From Candidatus Poribacteria bacterium (GTDB lineage Bacteria > Poribacteria > WGA-4E > WGA-3G), in the NCBI GenBank assembly GCA_028821605.1, contig JAPPFM010000032.1, positions 6,002-70,001 on the forward strand: 64,000 nucleotides of DNA, read 5' to 3'. The notes below the pieces were generated by a model that saw only the letters and a program-made list of their open reading frames with translations, made no database searches and had not been told where the DNA came from. The translations under genes were made by a program, and so were the position numbers. Every line of letters begins with the position of its first letter. Within the stretch, counting starts at the first letter, position 1. Positions 8,231-17,238 of this stretch are shown piece by piece.

Positions 8231-9985
8231 TTATTCCACTGGGTGAGTGCTATACTTGAGAACCCCATCTGCATCTGCAAATCGCATATAGAGCCCCCAG
8301 CCCATGTGATCCTGACCAATTTTGCACAGAACCGTATTCCATCCCGTTTCCAGTTGGCAAGGAATGGCATCTTCATCTGGGATTGCTTGACGAAGGACAT
8401 CATTGCGGTGAATCTCTGTGCCGTTTAACCATACAGTGATTCCGTCATCGCTACCAAGTAGCAGTACAGATTCTGTCGCTTTCGGGGTGTAGACATAGGT
8501 AAAGGCATACCCAACCACTATAGGATCAACGCTGATGTTTTTGCGCAGATCAAGAAAGCCATCTGCTTCGGTTGTTGCTTCCTGCCAACGGATAGTTTCG
8601 CCCTCAATTCCCTCAAAAGTTTCCTCAAAGTTAAGCTCAATCTCAGGTCGGAGGGGTTCATCAATAGCGTTAATATCCGCCTTCGGAAATGGCCCCAGGA
8701 CGAGGTAAGTTTTTATATAAGGCGAGTCATGTCGTATTTGATAGGAATCAATGCCAATCTTGTAGCCTGTGGATTCAGGTGCCTTCCCGACGATGCCGAG
8801 CACGATATGATTTTTTGCGACATTCAGCGAGATTGTGCCGAAGGTTACCAGTGTTCCAGCTATCCGTTCTGGGTTGTAGCAATCATACGGTGGACCTAAC
8901 ACTTTTCCATTAACGCGTAATTCCACCTGCCCATATTCCGGTCCACGCGTCAGAACAGCACTGATTTCGTATAGACTGCTATAATTCGTTTCAATTTGTT
9001 GGTTTAACGCTGCACCAGCGGCTTTTGCATTCAAAGCGACATGTCCGCCATCGATTTTAATGCCCGCCGCGCGGTAACTTTCTACCTGAAATTCATCTGT
9101 GTCTGTTAATAAGGCGACTGCCGATTGTGTGTTTTTTGGAGGCAATGTCCACTCTTTCTCATACCAAACTTGTGGTAAACGGTAGAGGTCGCGCGCCTCG
9201 TTCGTTAAAACGAGATTGTAACCGTCAAAGCAGACTGCCTCTCCCAGAAAACCATGCGGAAGATGCCACGATGCGCTCTGAATCATCTGTGCAGGATCAT
9301 TCGCTGGACCCTGATATACCCAAAGGGTATCATAGGTACAGACGGCGAGGCGTGTTCCGTCTTCAGATATGCCTGTACCCGTAACCCATTTCGCTTCAGC
9401 GAATTCTCCAACGTTTTCTAAGATATGTTCTGTATCTGCTTCCAATGTCGGAAAGCGGTATAGCACTGCGCGCTCCCGCTCTTTAGAAACAATGTAAGGA
9501 GCACCATCAGCGATAAATAATCCTTCGGCATCTACATTTTCATTAGGGTACCGATACGGATAACTTGCGATAACCTCTGCCTCTGTGTCAGTAAACGGAT
9601 TCGGTTCGGCAACAACAACTATCTTCAGGTCCGTTCGTAGCCGACTGTTATTACCGATTTCGCCGATCCAGAGTTGATTGTGGTCATCAATACCGAGTGC
9701 TTCCCAATCAAAATTTTGGGAACCTTGCACCGATATCTCTTGGATTAATTCGCCGTTCAGTCTTGTTGCATAGAGTGCTGCGGGGTTCCCAGAATCGTTG
9801 AGGGTCCAATAGACTCCCTCAAACTGACGACTTGCAACGATACCCGAGCTTTCTCGGATAGCGAGATGTGTGTATTGTCCTATGGGTTGCCACGGTGGAA
9901 TGCCAAGAGCTTCGGGCACTTCTGCGATGGAGGCGTAATTTCCAATGGCAATCGTTAAAATTAGTAAGAGACACGACAGTTTCAC
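8231..9985 (-). CDS. Secreted propeller-like protein of unknown function
   Basis: The 584-aa protein starts with a clear signal peptide (MKLSCLLLILTIAIG). Residues about 30-285 contain repeated WTLND-, LWIGEIG-, PYIVSKERE- and LAVCTYDTLWVY-like strands, suggesting a beta-propeller of the kind that reports on secreted esterase-like or SdiA-regulated proteins. Residues about 290-430 and 430-584 are beta-sandwich-like; the last part, with YVYTPKATESVLLLGSDDG and VWLNGTEIHRND, resembles the PA14/carbohydrate-binding folds seen in secreted Planctomycetes-type proteins. No catalytic motif is recognised. It stands alone on the minus strand, with a decayed transposase upstream. Confidence 0.6.
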   Translation of the reverse strand: MKLSCLLLILTIAIGNYASIAEVPEALGIPPWQPIGQYTHLAIRESSGIVASRQFEGVYWTLNDSGNPAALYATRLNGELIQEISVQGSQNFDWEALGIDDHNQLWIGEIGNNSRLRTDLKIVVVAEPNPFTDTEAEVIASYPYRYPNENVDAEGLFIADGAPYIVSKERERAVLYRFPTLEADTEHILENVGEFAEAKWVTGTGISEDGTRLAVCTYDTLWVYQGPANDPAQMIQSASWHLPHGFLGEAVCFDGYNLVLTNEARDLYRLPQVWYEKEWTLPPKNTQSAVALLTDTDEFQVESYRAAGIKIDGGHVALNAKAAGAALNQQIETNYSSLYEISAVLTRGPEYGQVELRVNGKVLGPPYDCYNPERIAGTLVTFGTISLNVAKNHIVLGIVGKAPESTGYKIGIDSYQIRHDSPYIKTYLVLGPFPKADINAIDEPLRPEIELNFEETFEGIEGETIRWQEATTEADGFLDLRKNISVDPIVVGYAFTYVYTPKATESVLLLGSDDGITVWLNGTEIHRNDVLRQAIPDEDAIPCQLETGWNTVLCKIGQDHMGWGLYMRFADADGVLKYSTHPVE

Positions 9986-10024
9986 GTAGAAACCTCCTTT
10001 TATAAGATGGAGAAGCTTAAATTC

Positions 10025-10595
10025 AAAACATGCAAATCCTCATTCGCATGATGGCGACACGCCTTCATGGAGAGGGGTCGAACACCGGCGTGAAAAAAGG
10101 GGCAACGGCATCGGTTATTCAGGACACAAACATCAGAAAGGCGAAAAAGAATTGATGATCACTGATAATTACGGGTTCATCATTGCGCCGATAACGCTGA
10201 AACCCGTCAACGCACATGATACAACGCTTTTGCCTGAGGTCTCCTTCAGCGATGTAATCGCTTTTAGTAAACGGATTGGAAACCTGGATCTTTCGGGTTC
10301 CGTTCTCACACTCGATTCGGAGTTTGATTCTAAGGCGAATCATCGCCTGATTAGAGAACACGGACTGATCGCTGTGATCTATCCGAACCGGCGGAATGCT
10401 AAAGCACTTATCGTCATTGCGCGCAAGTTCCGCTGGTTTGACAAAGAGATATACAAAGACCGATATAAAGTCGAGCGAACTTTCGGGTGGCAAGACACTT
10501 ATAGAAAACTCGCACTGAGTTACGATAAACTCAAAGAGACCCGTTTAGGGTAAAGAATTGGATTTCGTTATCAGTTATTTTTCGCATTTTTTTAA
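10025..10595 (+). pseudogene. Remnant of an IS4/IS5-type DDE transposase
   Basis: The frame reads through NPHSHDGDTPSWRG, GHKHQKGEKELM, then a DDE core with LTLDSEFDS (a catalytic Asp) and VERTFGWQDTYRKL (the catalytic Glu region). A TAA at 10551-10553 interrupts the terminal ETRLG-FRYQLFFAFF segment, and the first half of the transposase, including the first Asp, is absent. The part with an ATG at 10152 (133 codons) is only the middle of the protein. No terminal inverted repeats could be defined with confidence. It cannot encode an active enzyme. Confidence 0.8.
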
Positions 10596-10714
10596 GTATG
10601 GGCCTCCTGTGCATCATTCCATTTGATTCCATGATGGTGTTCGATGTATTCGCAGTGTCTCTGAAAATCTGTTCGGTTTCTTATTTTGCTTAGATCAAAT
10701 CAAGCCATTGGAAT
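10596..10714. other. Short gap between transposase remnant and kinase-like gene
   Basis: I see no gene or clear structure here. It may hold the other end of the insertion sequence, but no inverted-repeat partner was found. Confidence 0.3.
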
Positions 10715-11530
10715 TTAGCCATCAGCAATCGCGGCGTGCCACACGGAAACAAATTCTTGGACAGATGGGTATCGCAATTGTTTGTCTGTATGCGTTGCTT
10801 TTTTTGCGATGTGCCACATCGCATCGTTCCCCTTCCAATCGTCTCTTGAATCGCTGCTGTTAGCAAGCAACACGAAGGCTGTCCGTCCAAGCATAAAGAC
10901 GTTTGTTTTTTGGTCAATGCGTTCACCTTTCTGAAATTCCTCGGGTGCCATAAAGCGAGACGAACCGTTCAGGCGTCCCCGGTCATTTATGAAGGGGCCC
11001 GGATGGTAGTGGTCGAAATCGTACAGATGTATCCGCTTTTTCTCAAAGTCATAGATGATACAGCCATCATAAAAATCTTCAGCGATGAAGCCCCTTTGTT
11101 CGATGAGGATGTGGACATCATAAATAACGTTAAGTGCATCAATGATTTCAGACACTGGCAGCGCACAAAACCTATCACGGGGATGGACTTCATCGGTACG
11201 GAGTTCCCTCTCCGGACGCAAACCCTCACCGTCTACCCAGTCATAGACCAGTGTAAACCCATCAGTTGTCGTGAAAGCGTTGTGCAATTGGGGGAGTGCC
11301 TCGTGCTGGACAGCAGCGTGGAAGCGAACAGCCTGTTTGAGCCATGTGACGCTTTGGGGGATGTTACTGTGTTTGACAAACCAACGTTGGTCGTCTACCA
11401 CTACCTGAAATGATTGACATCCGGAATCGTGTTCCGGGAACTGATACGTGGTTTCAGCGATATGAGTCAAGTATGTTTCGATATCCGTGTCAATCTCCGT
11501 AACGTCCAGAAGTGGGTGCTCAGTGGGCAT
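10715..11530 (-). CDS. Protein kinase-fold protein with degenerate catalytic loop
   Basis: A 271-aa protein with the outline of the eukaryotic-type protein kinase superfamily. WFVKHS near residue 50 matches the ATP-binding VAIK strand, the hinge-like TLVYDWVDGEG follows near 95, the activation-segment landmarks YDFDH (in place of DFG) and SSRFMAPEEF (the APE motif) lie near 170-195, and then comes TNVFMLGRTAFVLL (matching the DxxxLG helix, with the Asp replaced by N). The catalytic loop, normally HRDxxxxN, reads RGFIAEDFYDGCI, so the catalytic base and the Asn are not in the usual context. It could be a pseudokinase or an aminoglycoside-type phosphotransferase relative. ATG at 11530 follows GGAGATAAG. 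It is a single minus-strand gene. Confidence 0.6.
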   Translation of the reverse strand: MPTEHPLLDVTEIDTDIETYLTHIAETTYQFPEHDSGCQSFQVVVDDQRWFVKHSNIPQSVTWLKQAVRFHAAVQHEALPQLHNAFTTTDGFTLVYDWVDGEGLRPERELRTDEVHPRDRFCALPVSEIIDALNVIYDVHILIEQRGFIAEDFYDGCIIYDFEKKRIHLYDFDHYHPGPFINDRGRLNGSSRFMAPEEFQKGERIDQKTNVFMLGRTAFVLLANSSDSRDDWKGNDAMWHIAKKATHTDKQLRYPSVQEFVSVWHAAIADG

Positions 11531-11675
11531 TTCTTATCTCCTCATTGGGTGCGACGAAGTTATGGTCTAACCGTGTCGCGTCGGTTTTATGGCGTTAAAA
11601 TAATAGCATACACCAAAATGCGAAAAAAGTCATACTGAGTAAAACATAAGAATGTCGTAAAATAGAGAAAAGAAG

Positions 11676-12026
11676 GTGATGATTTATGTCTCATTCTTTC
11701 CACGTCAGATGATTTGTCAATTAACGTTTCCGGGCGTTACTACGTTGCTTATCTCCCGACCGCTGCGCATTGTCGCGTTGGGTGTTTCCCTACTTCTCAG
11801 CATTCTCATGCTCTTGGTCGCTTTTGGCGACTTCAATACGATCTTGCTGCCTGTTATTAATTTTATCGATTTTGGATTTGACCATGGTATCCTTCTCCTA
11901 TTGCCGGTTTTGTATTGTTCAACCCGATGCTTATGCGAGCAAATTTTATGCCAATTTCTGATGGTTATTGAGGTTTTCAATCTTGTTTCTTGTGCCATAG
12001 AAGCGATATCAACATCTCAACTCTGA
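11676..12026 (+). CDS. Possible small hydrophobic protein (weak)
   Basis: A 116-codon frame begins right after AGAAGGTG and encodes a protein with long hydrophobic stretches such as VALGVSLLLSILMLLVAF, which could be membrane segments. A second ATG nearby (11686) with better spacing to the same ribosome-binding site opens a frame that stops after 8 codons, so this may be a frameshifted remnant rather than a working gene. The antisense frame at 11717-11998 gives no recognisable protein. Confidence 0.3.
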   Translation: MMIYVSFFPRQMICQLTFPGVTTLLISRPLRIVALGVSLLLSILMLLVAFGDFNTILLPVINFIDFGFDHGILLLLPVLYCSTRCLCEQILCQFLMVIEVFNLVSCAIEAISTSQL

Positions 12027-12204
12027 TTTTCAGGAAAAGGACAAGCATAAGTTTAATCGTTTTGCAAATAGTGGGGCAAATGTAGTGTGTCTCTTTGGAC
12101 ACAAAGTTAACATATCAGCACCGGTGATGTTGTAAAACGAACACATATAGTCAGGAAATATGTTTAGGATTTCGGCAATTTTTTTCGTGCGACCCTATGT
12201 ATGT

Positions 12205-12360
12205 ATTGCGCGCCGCTGGCGAGGTTTGTTGAAGTGTACTGCCATCGGTAATTCGGACCACTACCTAAACCAATATTGTGATATAACAACAATCTACCAA
12301 AAATCCACACTTACTTGGACGTTGCAAGGAGGCGAGGATCTAATCCTCGCCAGCGGTGAT
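12205..12360. repeat. Inverted-repeat element with CGCTGGCGAGG ends
   Basis: The left end reads GCCGCTGGCGAGG and the right end CCTCGCCAGCGG, with an internal GGCGAGGATC/GATTAGATC-type palindrome before the right end. The same ends occur at 19335-19384, near 29778-29803 and near 30771-30815. This looks like a short non-coding mobile or structural element. Confidence 0.6.
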
Positions 12361-12414
12361 GAGAGTTTGCTTTCCTGAAAACCAGTCTACATGCTTCGAG
12401 CTTTACTATAAATT

Positions 12415-12688
12415 CTAAACTTTGGACAATTTTAAGAATTCTCATGTTTAGATCAAGACTGATAGAAATACCTGAGTCTCCCTATAAGATTTGCTCTACA
12501 AATGTCGCCCCGCTGGGGCTATAGGAGTAGGGGGCCTGTGTTTCTATAGACATGTCGCCCCGCTGGGGCTGCGCTTCCTTCTGTTTAGACTCTTTTTCCC
12601 TGAGTTATCGGTGGGTGCCAAACTCACAGGAAAATAGAGAACACTTTGAAAACTCAACTCACACACGACACGAATTGTCCAAACTTTA
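12415..12688. repeat. MITE-like element with TTTGGACAATT terminal inverted repeats
   Basis: CTAAACTTTGGACAATT at the left end and its near-exact complement AATTGTCCAAACTTTAG at the right end bound about 270 bp. Inside, TGTCGCCCCGCTGGGGCT occurs twice (12503-12520 and 12553-12570). A second copy, in the opposite internal orientation, lies at 51516-51762, and a single end lies at 32162-32182. No ORF is inside, so it would need a transposase in trans. Confidence 0.75.
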
Positions 12689-12864
12689 GTAATTGCAAGA
12701 AAAACAATACATTTAACAAAAAAAGTCAAAATAAATTCAAATTAAATTTATCTCAACAAGTCTCGTCAAAAAGTGCTCTTTGAGCATATTCTTCCGTGAA
12801 ACGAGATCCCCGTTGTTAATGACGCGATTTGCTAGCTAAAAGGTTGCATAATTCCAGAAAAACT

Positions 12865-12908
12865 GCAAAAAAAACACCTTATGCTACCGGGATCGGTGTG
12901 CATAAGGC
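12865..12908 (-). terminator. Rho-independent terminator after adenosine deaminase gene
   Basis: On the minus strand the stem GCCTTATGC/GCATAAGG is followed by TGTTTTTTTT. It lies about 50 bp downstream of the stop at 12956. An almost identical hairpin is found at 21550-21592, downstream of the paralogous gene. Confidence 0.85.
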
Positions 12909-12955
12909 TTCAACGGAATTTAAAAATGAAAAATACGGAATGTCAAGGTTCCTAA

Positions 12956-13897
12956 TTAACCGACACCAATGACGGACGCGCGCCGAATATCATTTAACTC
13001 CTCAGCACTGAAGACATCCGCTTGGTAGAGGTTCCGATATTCTTCAGAAACGCTCTGACCGAATATCATTAGGTCGTCTGTGTTAATCGTCACCGGCACG
13101 CCGTTGTCAAACAAGATACGGATTGGATGCGAGACGAGATCGGGCACAGCGTCCAACATCACGTTACTTGTTGGACAGACGTTCAATTGCGTCTGATTCT
13201 CAGAAAGCCATCGCATGACTTTGGTCGATTCTGCGGCACCGATACCGTGTTGGACTTCGTCTAAGTCAAGGACTTCAACGGTTCGCCGGACCTCTTCTGC
13301 CCCTCCGAATTCTCCAACATGTGCCTTGAGTTTCATTCCTGCGGCGCGCGCTTTGGCATATAAGGATTGGACGGCTTCAGGCGCACATGCTTCTTGATGA
13401 CTATACAGATCCATCGACTGAAATATGTCTAATTCTATTGCTTCGTGTGCCGATTTCATCCATCTTGGATCGCCAGCACACTCCCGCGCAAAGCCGAGTT
13501 CTGGGCGTAAATCAACCTTCTCTCTATACTGTTCAACTAACGCTTCAATAAACGAACGAAGTTCGGTTAACCCACCTGGATAAAACTTAAGCAACCGGAT
13601 GTCGAAACTCATTTCAAGTATAACAACACCCTCTTGGACTGCATCGTTCAACGCGGATGCCGCGATGAACTCGAAGCCTTGGCGGTGGTCTAAGTGAGGT
13701 GCTAAGGCCTCGTCTATGTACGCATGCATCCCCTCAAGTCCTTCCATTTTGAGCGGTGGTTTGGTTAGGGAGCGTCCCAACCAGTGCTCTGCATTCTCTC
13801 GACGTGTGCTTAAGAAAGCATGGCAGTGAACATCCGTTTTAGGAGATGCTTTTATAGCGGTTAAGTTATCTGTGGAAAGTGCTTTAATGAAATCCAT
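12956..13897 (-). CDS. Adenosine deaminase-family protein
   Basis: A 313-aa member of the adenosine/adenine deaminase branch of the amidohydrolases, which remove the amino group of a purine using one zinc ion. Zinc-binding TDVHCHAF (His24 and His26), the KAHVGEFGG His and catalytic Glu, EVQHGIGA with its conserved His, and the NTDD motif near residue 278 are all present, so the enzyme should be active. The substrate could be adenosine, adenine or a related aminopurine; the sequence does not decide. It has a paralogue (21910-22857) with similar residues throughout. It has its own downstream terminator and sits beside, but not obviously in, the sigma-factor gene cluster. Confidence 0.8.
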   Translation of the reverse strand: MDFIKALSTDNLTAIKASPKTDVHCHAFLSTRRENAEHWLGRSLTKPPLKMEGLEGMHAYIDEALAPHLDHRQGFEFIAASALNDAVQEGVVILEMSFDIRLLKFYPGGLTELRSFIEALVEQYREKVDLRPELGFARECAGDPRWMKSAHEAIELDIFQSMDLYSHQEACAPEAVQSLYAKARAAGMKLKAHVGEFGGAEEVRRTVEVLDLDEVQHGIGAAESTKVMRWLSENQTQLNVCPTSNVMLDAVPDLVSHPIRILFDNGVPVTINTDDLMIFGQSVSEEYRNLYQADVFSAEELNDIRRASVIGVG

Positions 13898-13961
13898 ATA
13901 CGTGATATAACGTGAGTTTGATAATTAAACGTGAGTTGAAGAATAAAATGCAAATATGGAC

Positions 13962-14127
13962 GTAGGTTGGGTTGAGCGGTCAAACCACAAGCGCATTTTC
14001 GCTATACACAACGTTCCATTCTTCAATGAACCATTCGAGTAGATAGGTGTAGCGAAACCCAACATCCCAAACTGAAAACACTGTGCTGTGTGGGATTTTT
14101 AGTAGATCTCCATTCAACCCAACCTAC
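13962..14127. repeat. Inverted-repeat element with GTAGGTTGGGTTGA ends
   Basis: The 14 bases GTAGGTTGGGTTGA (13962-13975) are complemented exactly by TCAACCCAACCTAC (14114-14127), about 166 bp in all. An outer, less exact pair of AACGTGAGTTTGA and TCAAACTCACGTT flanks it. A related copy with the same left end is at 41767. It contains no gene. Confidence 0.75.
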
Positions 14128-14190
14128 AAGACGCTTCAATTTTTATTTTCAAACTCACGTTGATATAAATTAAAGGAAAATAGATATTAT

Positions 14191-17169
14191 CTATTCTTCG
14201 CCAAGTGAGATATGAAAGATCCCTCGCTCATTAATGGCAGTATAGAGTCGATTGTTAATGACAGCGAGAGAAATAACTTCACCTAAAACTTCCGAAGAAA
14301 TCTGCTTCCATTTGCCAAGGTTATCCAAACGGTAGATCCCTGCATCGCCAGCCCCATAAACTGTTATACCATCTATAGCAAATCTGTTTATGATGGAACG
14401 TTCTCCCAAGTTATCAGTTATCACGTGCCAGTGTTCGCCTGTTTGTGAAACCAAAACACCTGCATCTGTTGCGACATAAATCGTTGAACCTACAAAGAGG
14501 ATATCGTTGAAGTGCGTAAAGCGAAGGGGCAGACTTAGCGTAATGTCTTTCCAGTTTTTTCCGCTATCCAGCGATTGAAACAGTTGACCATCTCGCTTAC
14601 CGACGTAAACGGTTGCTTCTGAAACTGCTACCTTGAAACCATTTTTTATATCCGCGTTAGGTTGTTTATCTGTGTTTATCAATCCGGTATCCATCCATTT
14701 GGGATCACCTAATTTCCATTTGAAAAGTCTTTGTCCGTATTCAGCATAGAGGACATTATTACTGACGACAATCGCTTTGATTTTCACCTCTTTTTCAGGC
14801 AGATGAGATAACGATTCATGATCATACGTAGAAAAATTTTGAACTGGAATGAGCATATTGCCATCTACAGATAAACGGTAAATTCGCAAGATGTGCCTTT
14901 CAGGCGAAACGAAATAAAGTACGTTACCGTCAACCATCAACTGTGAATCGAAAGAAGTATAGACACGTAATCTGTCCTGTTTTAAGGGTTCAGACGTAGT
15001 CTCCTCCGTAGCAAACTCCCCGGCAATCGAAAGTTTTTTCCAAGTCCCACCTTCATCTGTTGATTGATAAACTTCATAGCCGGTGTGCGCGTATAATCTG
15101 TTATTGAAGACAACCAGGTTGTTTGTCCTTGTTCCGACTATTCCATCCATAAATAGGTGCCACGATTTACCGCTATCAGTTGTGCGATGAATGCCGAATG
15201 TACCAGCTTTGTAAAATGTTGCCTCGTTCGCTGCTACGACTGGAAGGCTGCTGATCATCTGCATATTTGTGTCAACTTTGAACTCTGTCCACGTATGTCC
15301 ACCATCCGTTGAAAGAGATTGTGTGGCTCCCAAGGCTAAGATCGTTTCACCGGCAGCTAAAACCGTTATCCCAGATGCATCCGCCTTCGGGTCGGGTTTA
15401 TCTATATGCATTATTTCGGTCCATGACGCCCCCAAGTCAGCCGAATGAAAAACTCTGACTGAATGTAACTCGCTTTTCGGCACCGCTTGCCCTACCTCTA
15501 TTGGCGTGAATCCCAATAGATCGGGACCCGTTTCAGTATGAAGATTATTATTAAAGACTGCCAAGGAATAGACAGATTGGGACGCACCCACCGGCAACTT
15601 TTTCCAAATATCTGAATCAAGATGGGGCAGATCGGGTCCCGTTGCAACATAAACATTATTATTAAAGACTGCCAAGGAATAGACAGATTGGGACGCACCT
15701 ACCGGCAACTTTTTCCAAATATCTGAATCAAGACGGTAGAGGCCGCGGTTGGTGCCAACAAATACTATTTCTTTAACAGTCGCTATGGCAGAAATCTTTT
15801 CGTTTCTCAGTCCCTCAGTGAGGGGATCCCATTTTATGCCACCATCTGTAGAACGGAAAATTCCTTTATCTTGAAGTGCAAGATACATCGTCATAGGTGC
15901 CTGTGACACATCCGGGATGATGAGCCCAACAGCATATCCCTTGGGTCGAGTGCCTATCGAATTCCACGTCTCGCCCCTATCATCTGAAGTAAATATCGCA
16001 TCAACAGAGACAATATAAAGGGTACCTTCATGTGCTGCCATCGGCATGAAAGATTTGTCAATCGGGATATTTGCGTTGATGCGTGCCCATGCGGTCGCCC
16101 CTACTGCCAACCTGTACAGCCCCGTTGGTGAAACAGCATATAGGGTGCCTGCAGGATCAGCGAAGATATTGCGGACATGTCCCCCTGGTGGTGCATTCCC
16201 CTGTATCCATTGTGCGTTGGAGAACTTAGCGGAATTGTCTTGCGCATTAGAGGTTGAAGCGTTCTTAAAAGTTTGCAAACTTGCCCCTGTGCTTTTGTCT
16301 GAGGACACAGCGCGTCCGACCTGATTTCGCACATCAGGTTTCGAGTCAACATCAAAAACGACAGGTGCCTCAATAATTTCAATCGTAGGTTCAGATCGCG
16401 CCTCAAAGTTATAGGGTCTCTGAAAACGATTAAGATATCGGCTGCTGACCCCGAGCATCAATACAATCACGACCACGGCTGTGCCGAAGGCACTCCACGG
16501 TAGCAACGGTTTTCCAGCCGGCGAAGGGGTAGGTTTCATATCAGCGATTTGCCGCTTGATGCTCTCACTTAAACGCGCCGGTATCTGCCTGCCGCCCAGG
16601 ACCTCTTTGATAAGATGTTCTTGGTCGTCTTGTAAACGCTTTCGTGCGCGCTGAAGCCGACTCGTAATCGTGTTCACGGACACCCCTAAAAATCTGCCAA
16701 TCTCTTTGGTCGTCATCTCACCGAGGTAATAGAGGGTGGCGACAGTTTGCTCACTCTCTGGAAGTTTGGCGAGAAGTTTTTTGGCGAGTTCAAGGCGATG
16801 CTCGCTAGCTGCTGTTTTACGTTGTTCAGATTCATAATGTGTATACGAGGCATCCTCGATTTCTTCCATGGGCGTGTCCTCTAAGGATTGTATGGCAGAT
16901 TTCTGTTTTTGAAGCCAATTGATACAAAGCCGGTTTGCGATGACATACAGCCATCCAGCGAATTGGTGAGGATTTTTGAGTGTCGAGAGGTTTTGGTATG
17001 CGCGAAGGAACGTGTCTTGGGTTACCTCTTCAGCGTAGTGAAAATCACGGATTTTTCGCCACGCAAGAGCGTGAACATTCTTTTGGTACTTTCGCACCAA
17101 AACATCAAAGGCTTCATCATCGCCTGCTAACGTATCCTGAATGAGTTGAGCATCATTTTCTCTTTCCAC
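14191..17169 (-). CDS. ECF sigma factor fused to a membrane anchor and an extracytoplasmic beta-propeller domain
   Basis: Residues about 20-90 form sigma region 2, with the EEVTQDTFLRAY and HQFAGWLYVIANRL segments, and 125-180 form region 4, with ETTATLYYLGEM-type residues and an SVNTITSRLQRARKRL recognition helix. A single hydrophobic helix near 225-242 follows, then about 740 residues of repeated propeller-like blades with SDDRGETW, STDGG-x-x-W and similar Asp-box/BNR-like motifs. If the helix is an anchor, the sigma domains face the cytoplasm and the propeller faces the periplasm. I start at GTG 17169, not ATG 17211, because AGGAGAG precedes it by 6 bases and it aligns with the start of the paralogous fusion at 34511. 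A blade is duplicated at 15505-15726. A DUF5916 gene lies upstream, 69 bp away. Confidence 0.85.
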   Translation of the reverse strand: MERENDAQLIQDTLAGDDEAFDVLVRKYQKNVHALAWRKIRDFHYAEEVTQDTFLRAYQNLSTLKNPHQFAGWLYVIANRLCINWLQKQKSAIQSLEDTPMEEIEDASYTHYESEQRKTAASEHRLELAKKLLAKLPESEQTVATLYYLGEMTTKEIGRFLGVSVNTITSRLQRARKRLQDDQEHLIKEVLGGRQIPARLSESIKRQIADMKPTPSPAGKPLLPWSAFGTAVVVIVLMLGVSSRYLNRFQRPYNFEARSEPTIEIIEAPVVFDVDSKPDVRNQVGRAVSSDKSTGASLQTFKNASTSNAQDNSAKFSNAQWIQGNAPPGGHVRNIFADPAGTLYAVSPTGLYRLAVGATAWARINANIPIDKSFMPMAAHEGTLYIVSVDAIFTSDDRGETWNSIGTRPKGYAVGLIIPDVSQAPMTMYLALQDKGIFRSTDGGIKWDPLTEGLRNEKISAIATVKEIVFVGTNRGLYRLDSDIWKKLPVGASQSVYSLAVFNNNVYVATGPDLPHLDSDIWKKLPVGASQSVYSLAVFNNNLHTETGPDLLGFTPIEVGQAVPKSELHSVRVFHSADLGASWTEIMHIDKPDPKADASGITVLAAGETILALGATQSLSTDGGHTWTEFKVDTNMQMISSLPVVAANEATFYKAGTFGIHRTTDSGKSWHLFMDGIVGTRTNNLVVFNNRLYAHTGYEVYQSTDEGGTWKKLSIAGEFATEETTSEPLKQDRLRVYTSFDSQLMVDGNVLYFVSPERHILRIYRLSVDGNMLIPVQNFSTYDHESLSHLPEKEVKIKAIVVSNNVLYAEYGQRLFKWKLGDPKWMDTGLINTDKQPNADIKNGFKVAVSEATVYVGKRDGQLFQSLDSGKNWKDITLSLPLRFTHFNDILFVGSTIYVATDAGVLVSQTGEHWHVITDNLGERSIINRFAIDGITVYGAGDAGIYRLDNLGKWKQISSEVLGEVISLAVINNRLYTAINERGIFHISLGEE
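15505..15726. repeat. 111-bp in-frame tandem duplication in the propeller
   Basis: Two consecutive copies of a 37-codon unit begin SDIWKKLPVGASQS, with only a few different residues near their ends. The period is 111 bp. It duplicates about one propeller blade. Confidence 0.9.
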
Positions 17170-17238
17170 TGGAAACTCTCCTAAATGTAGCTTTGAGTGT
17201 CCGCACTCCACAATAAGTTTAAGGTTTGATAAAGTGAA

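Larger units (their letters stand above)
11531..12955. other. Gene-poor, repeat-rich gap of about 1.4 kb
   Basis: This gap holds one weak hydrophobic ORF, two inverted-repeat elements and a terminator, each listed separately. Much of the rest is AT-rich with in-frame stops in all frames. No RNA gene is recognised. Confidence 0.5.

Noticed and set aside
10910-11413. 167-codon plus-strand frame
   Set aside because: Antisense to the kinase-like gene, which has clear kinase landmarks and a ribosome-binding site.
12415-12688. tRNA or small structured RNA gene
   Set aside because: The palindromes are GC-rich hairpins inside an inverted-repeat element, but no cloverleaf or anticodon arm is visible.
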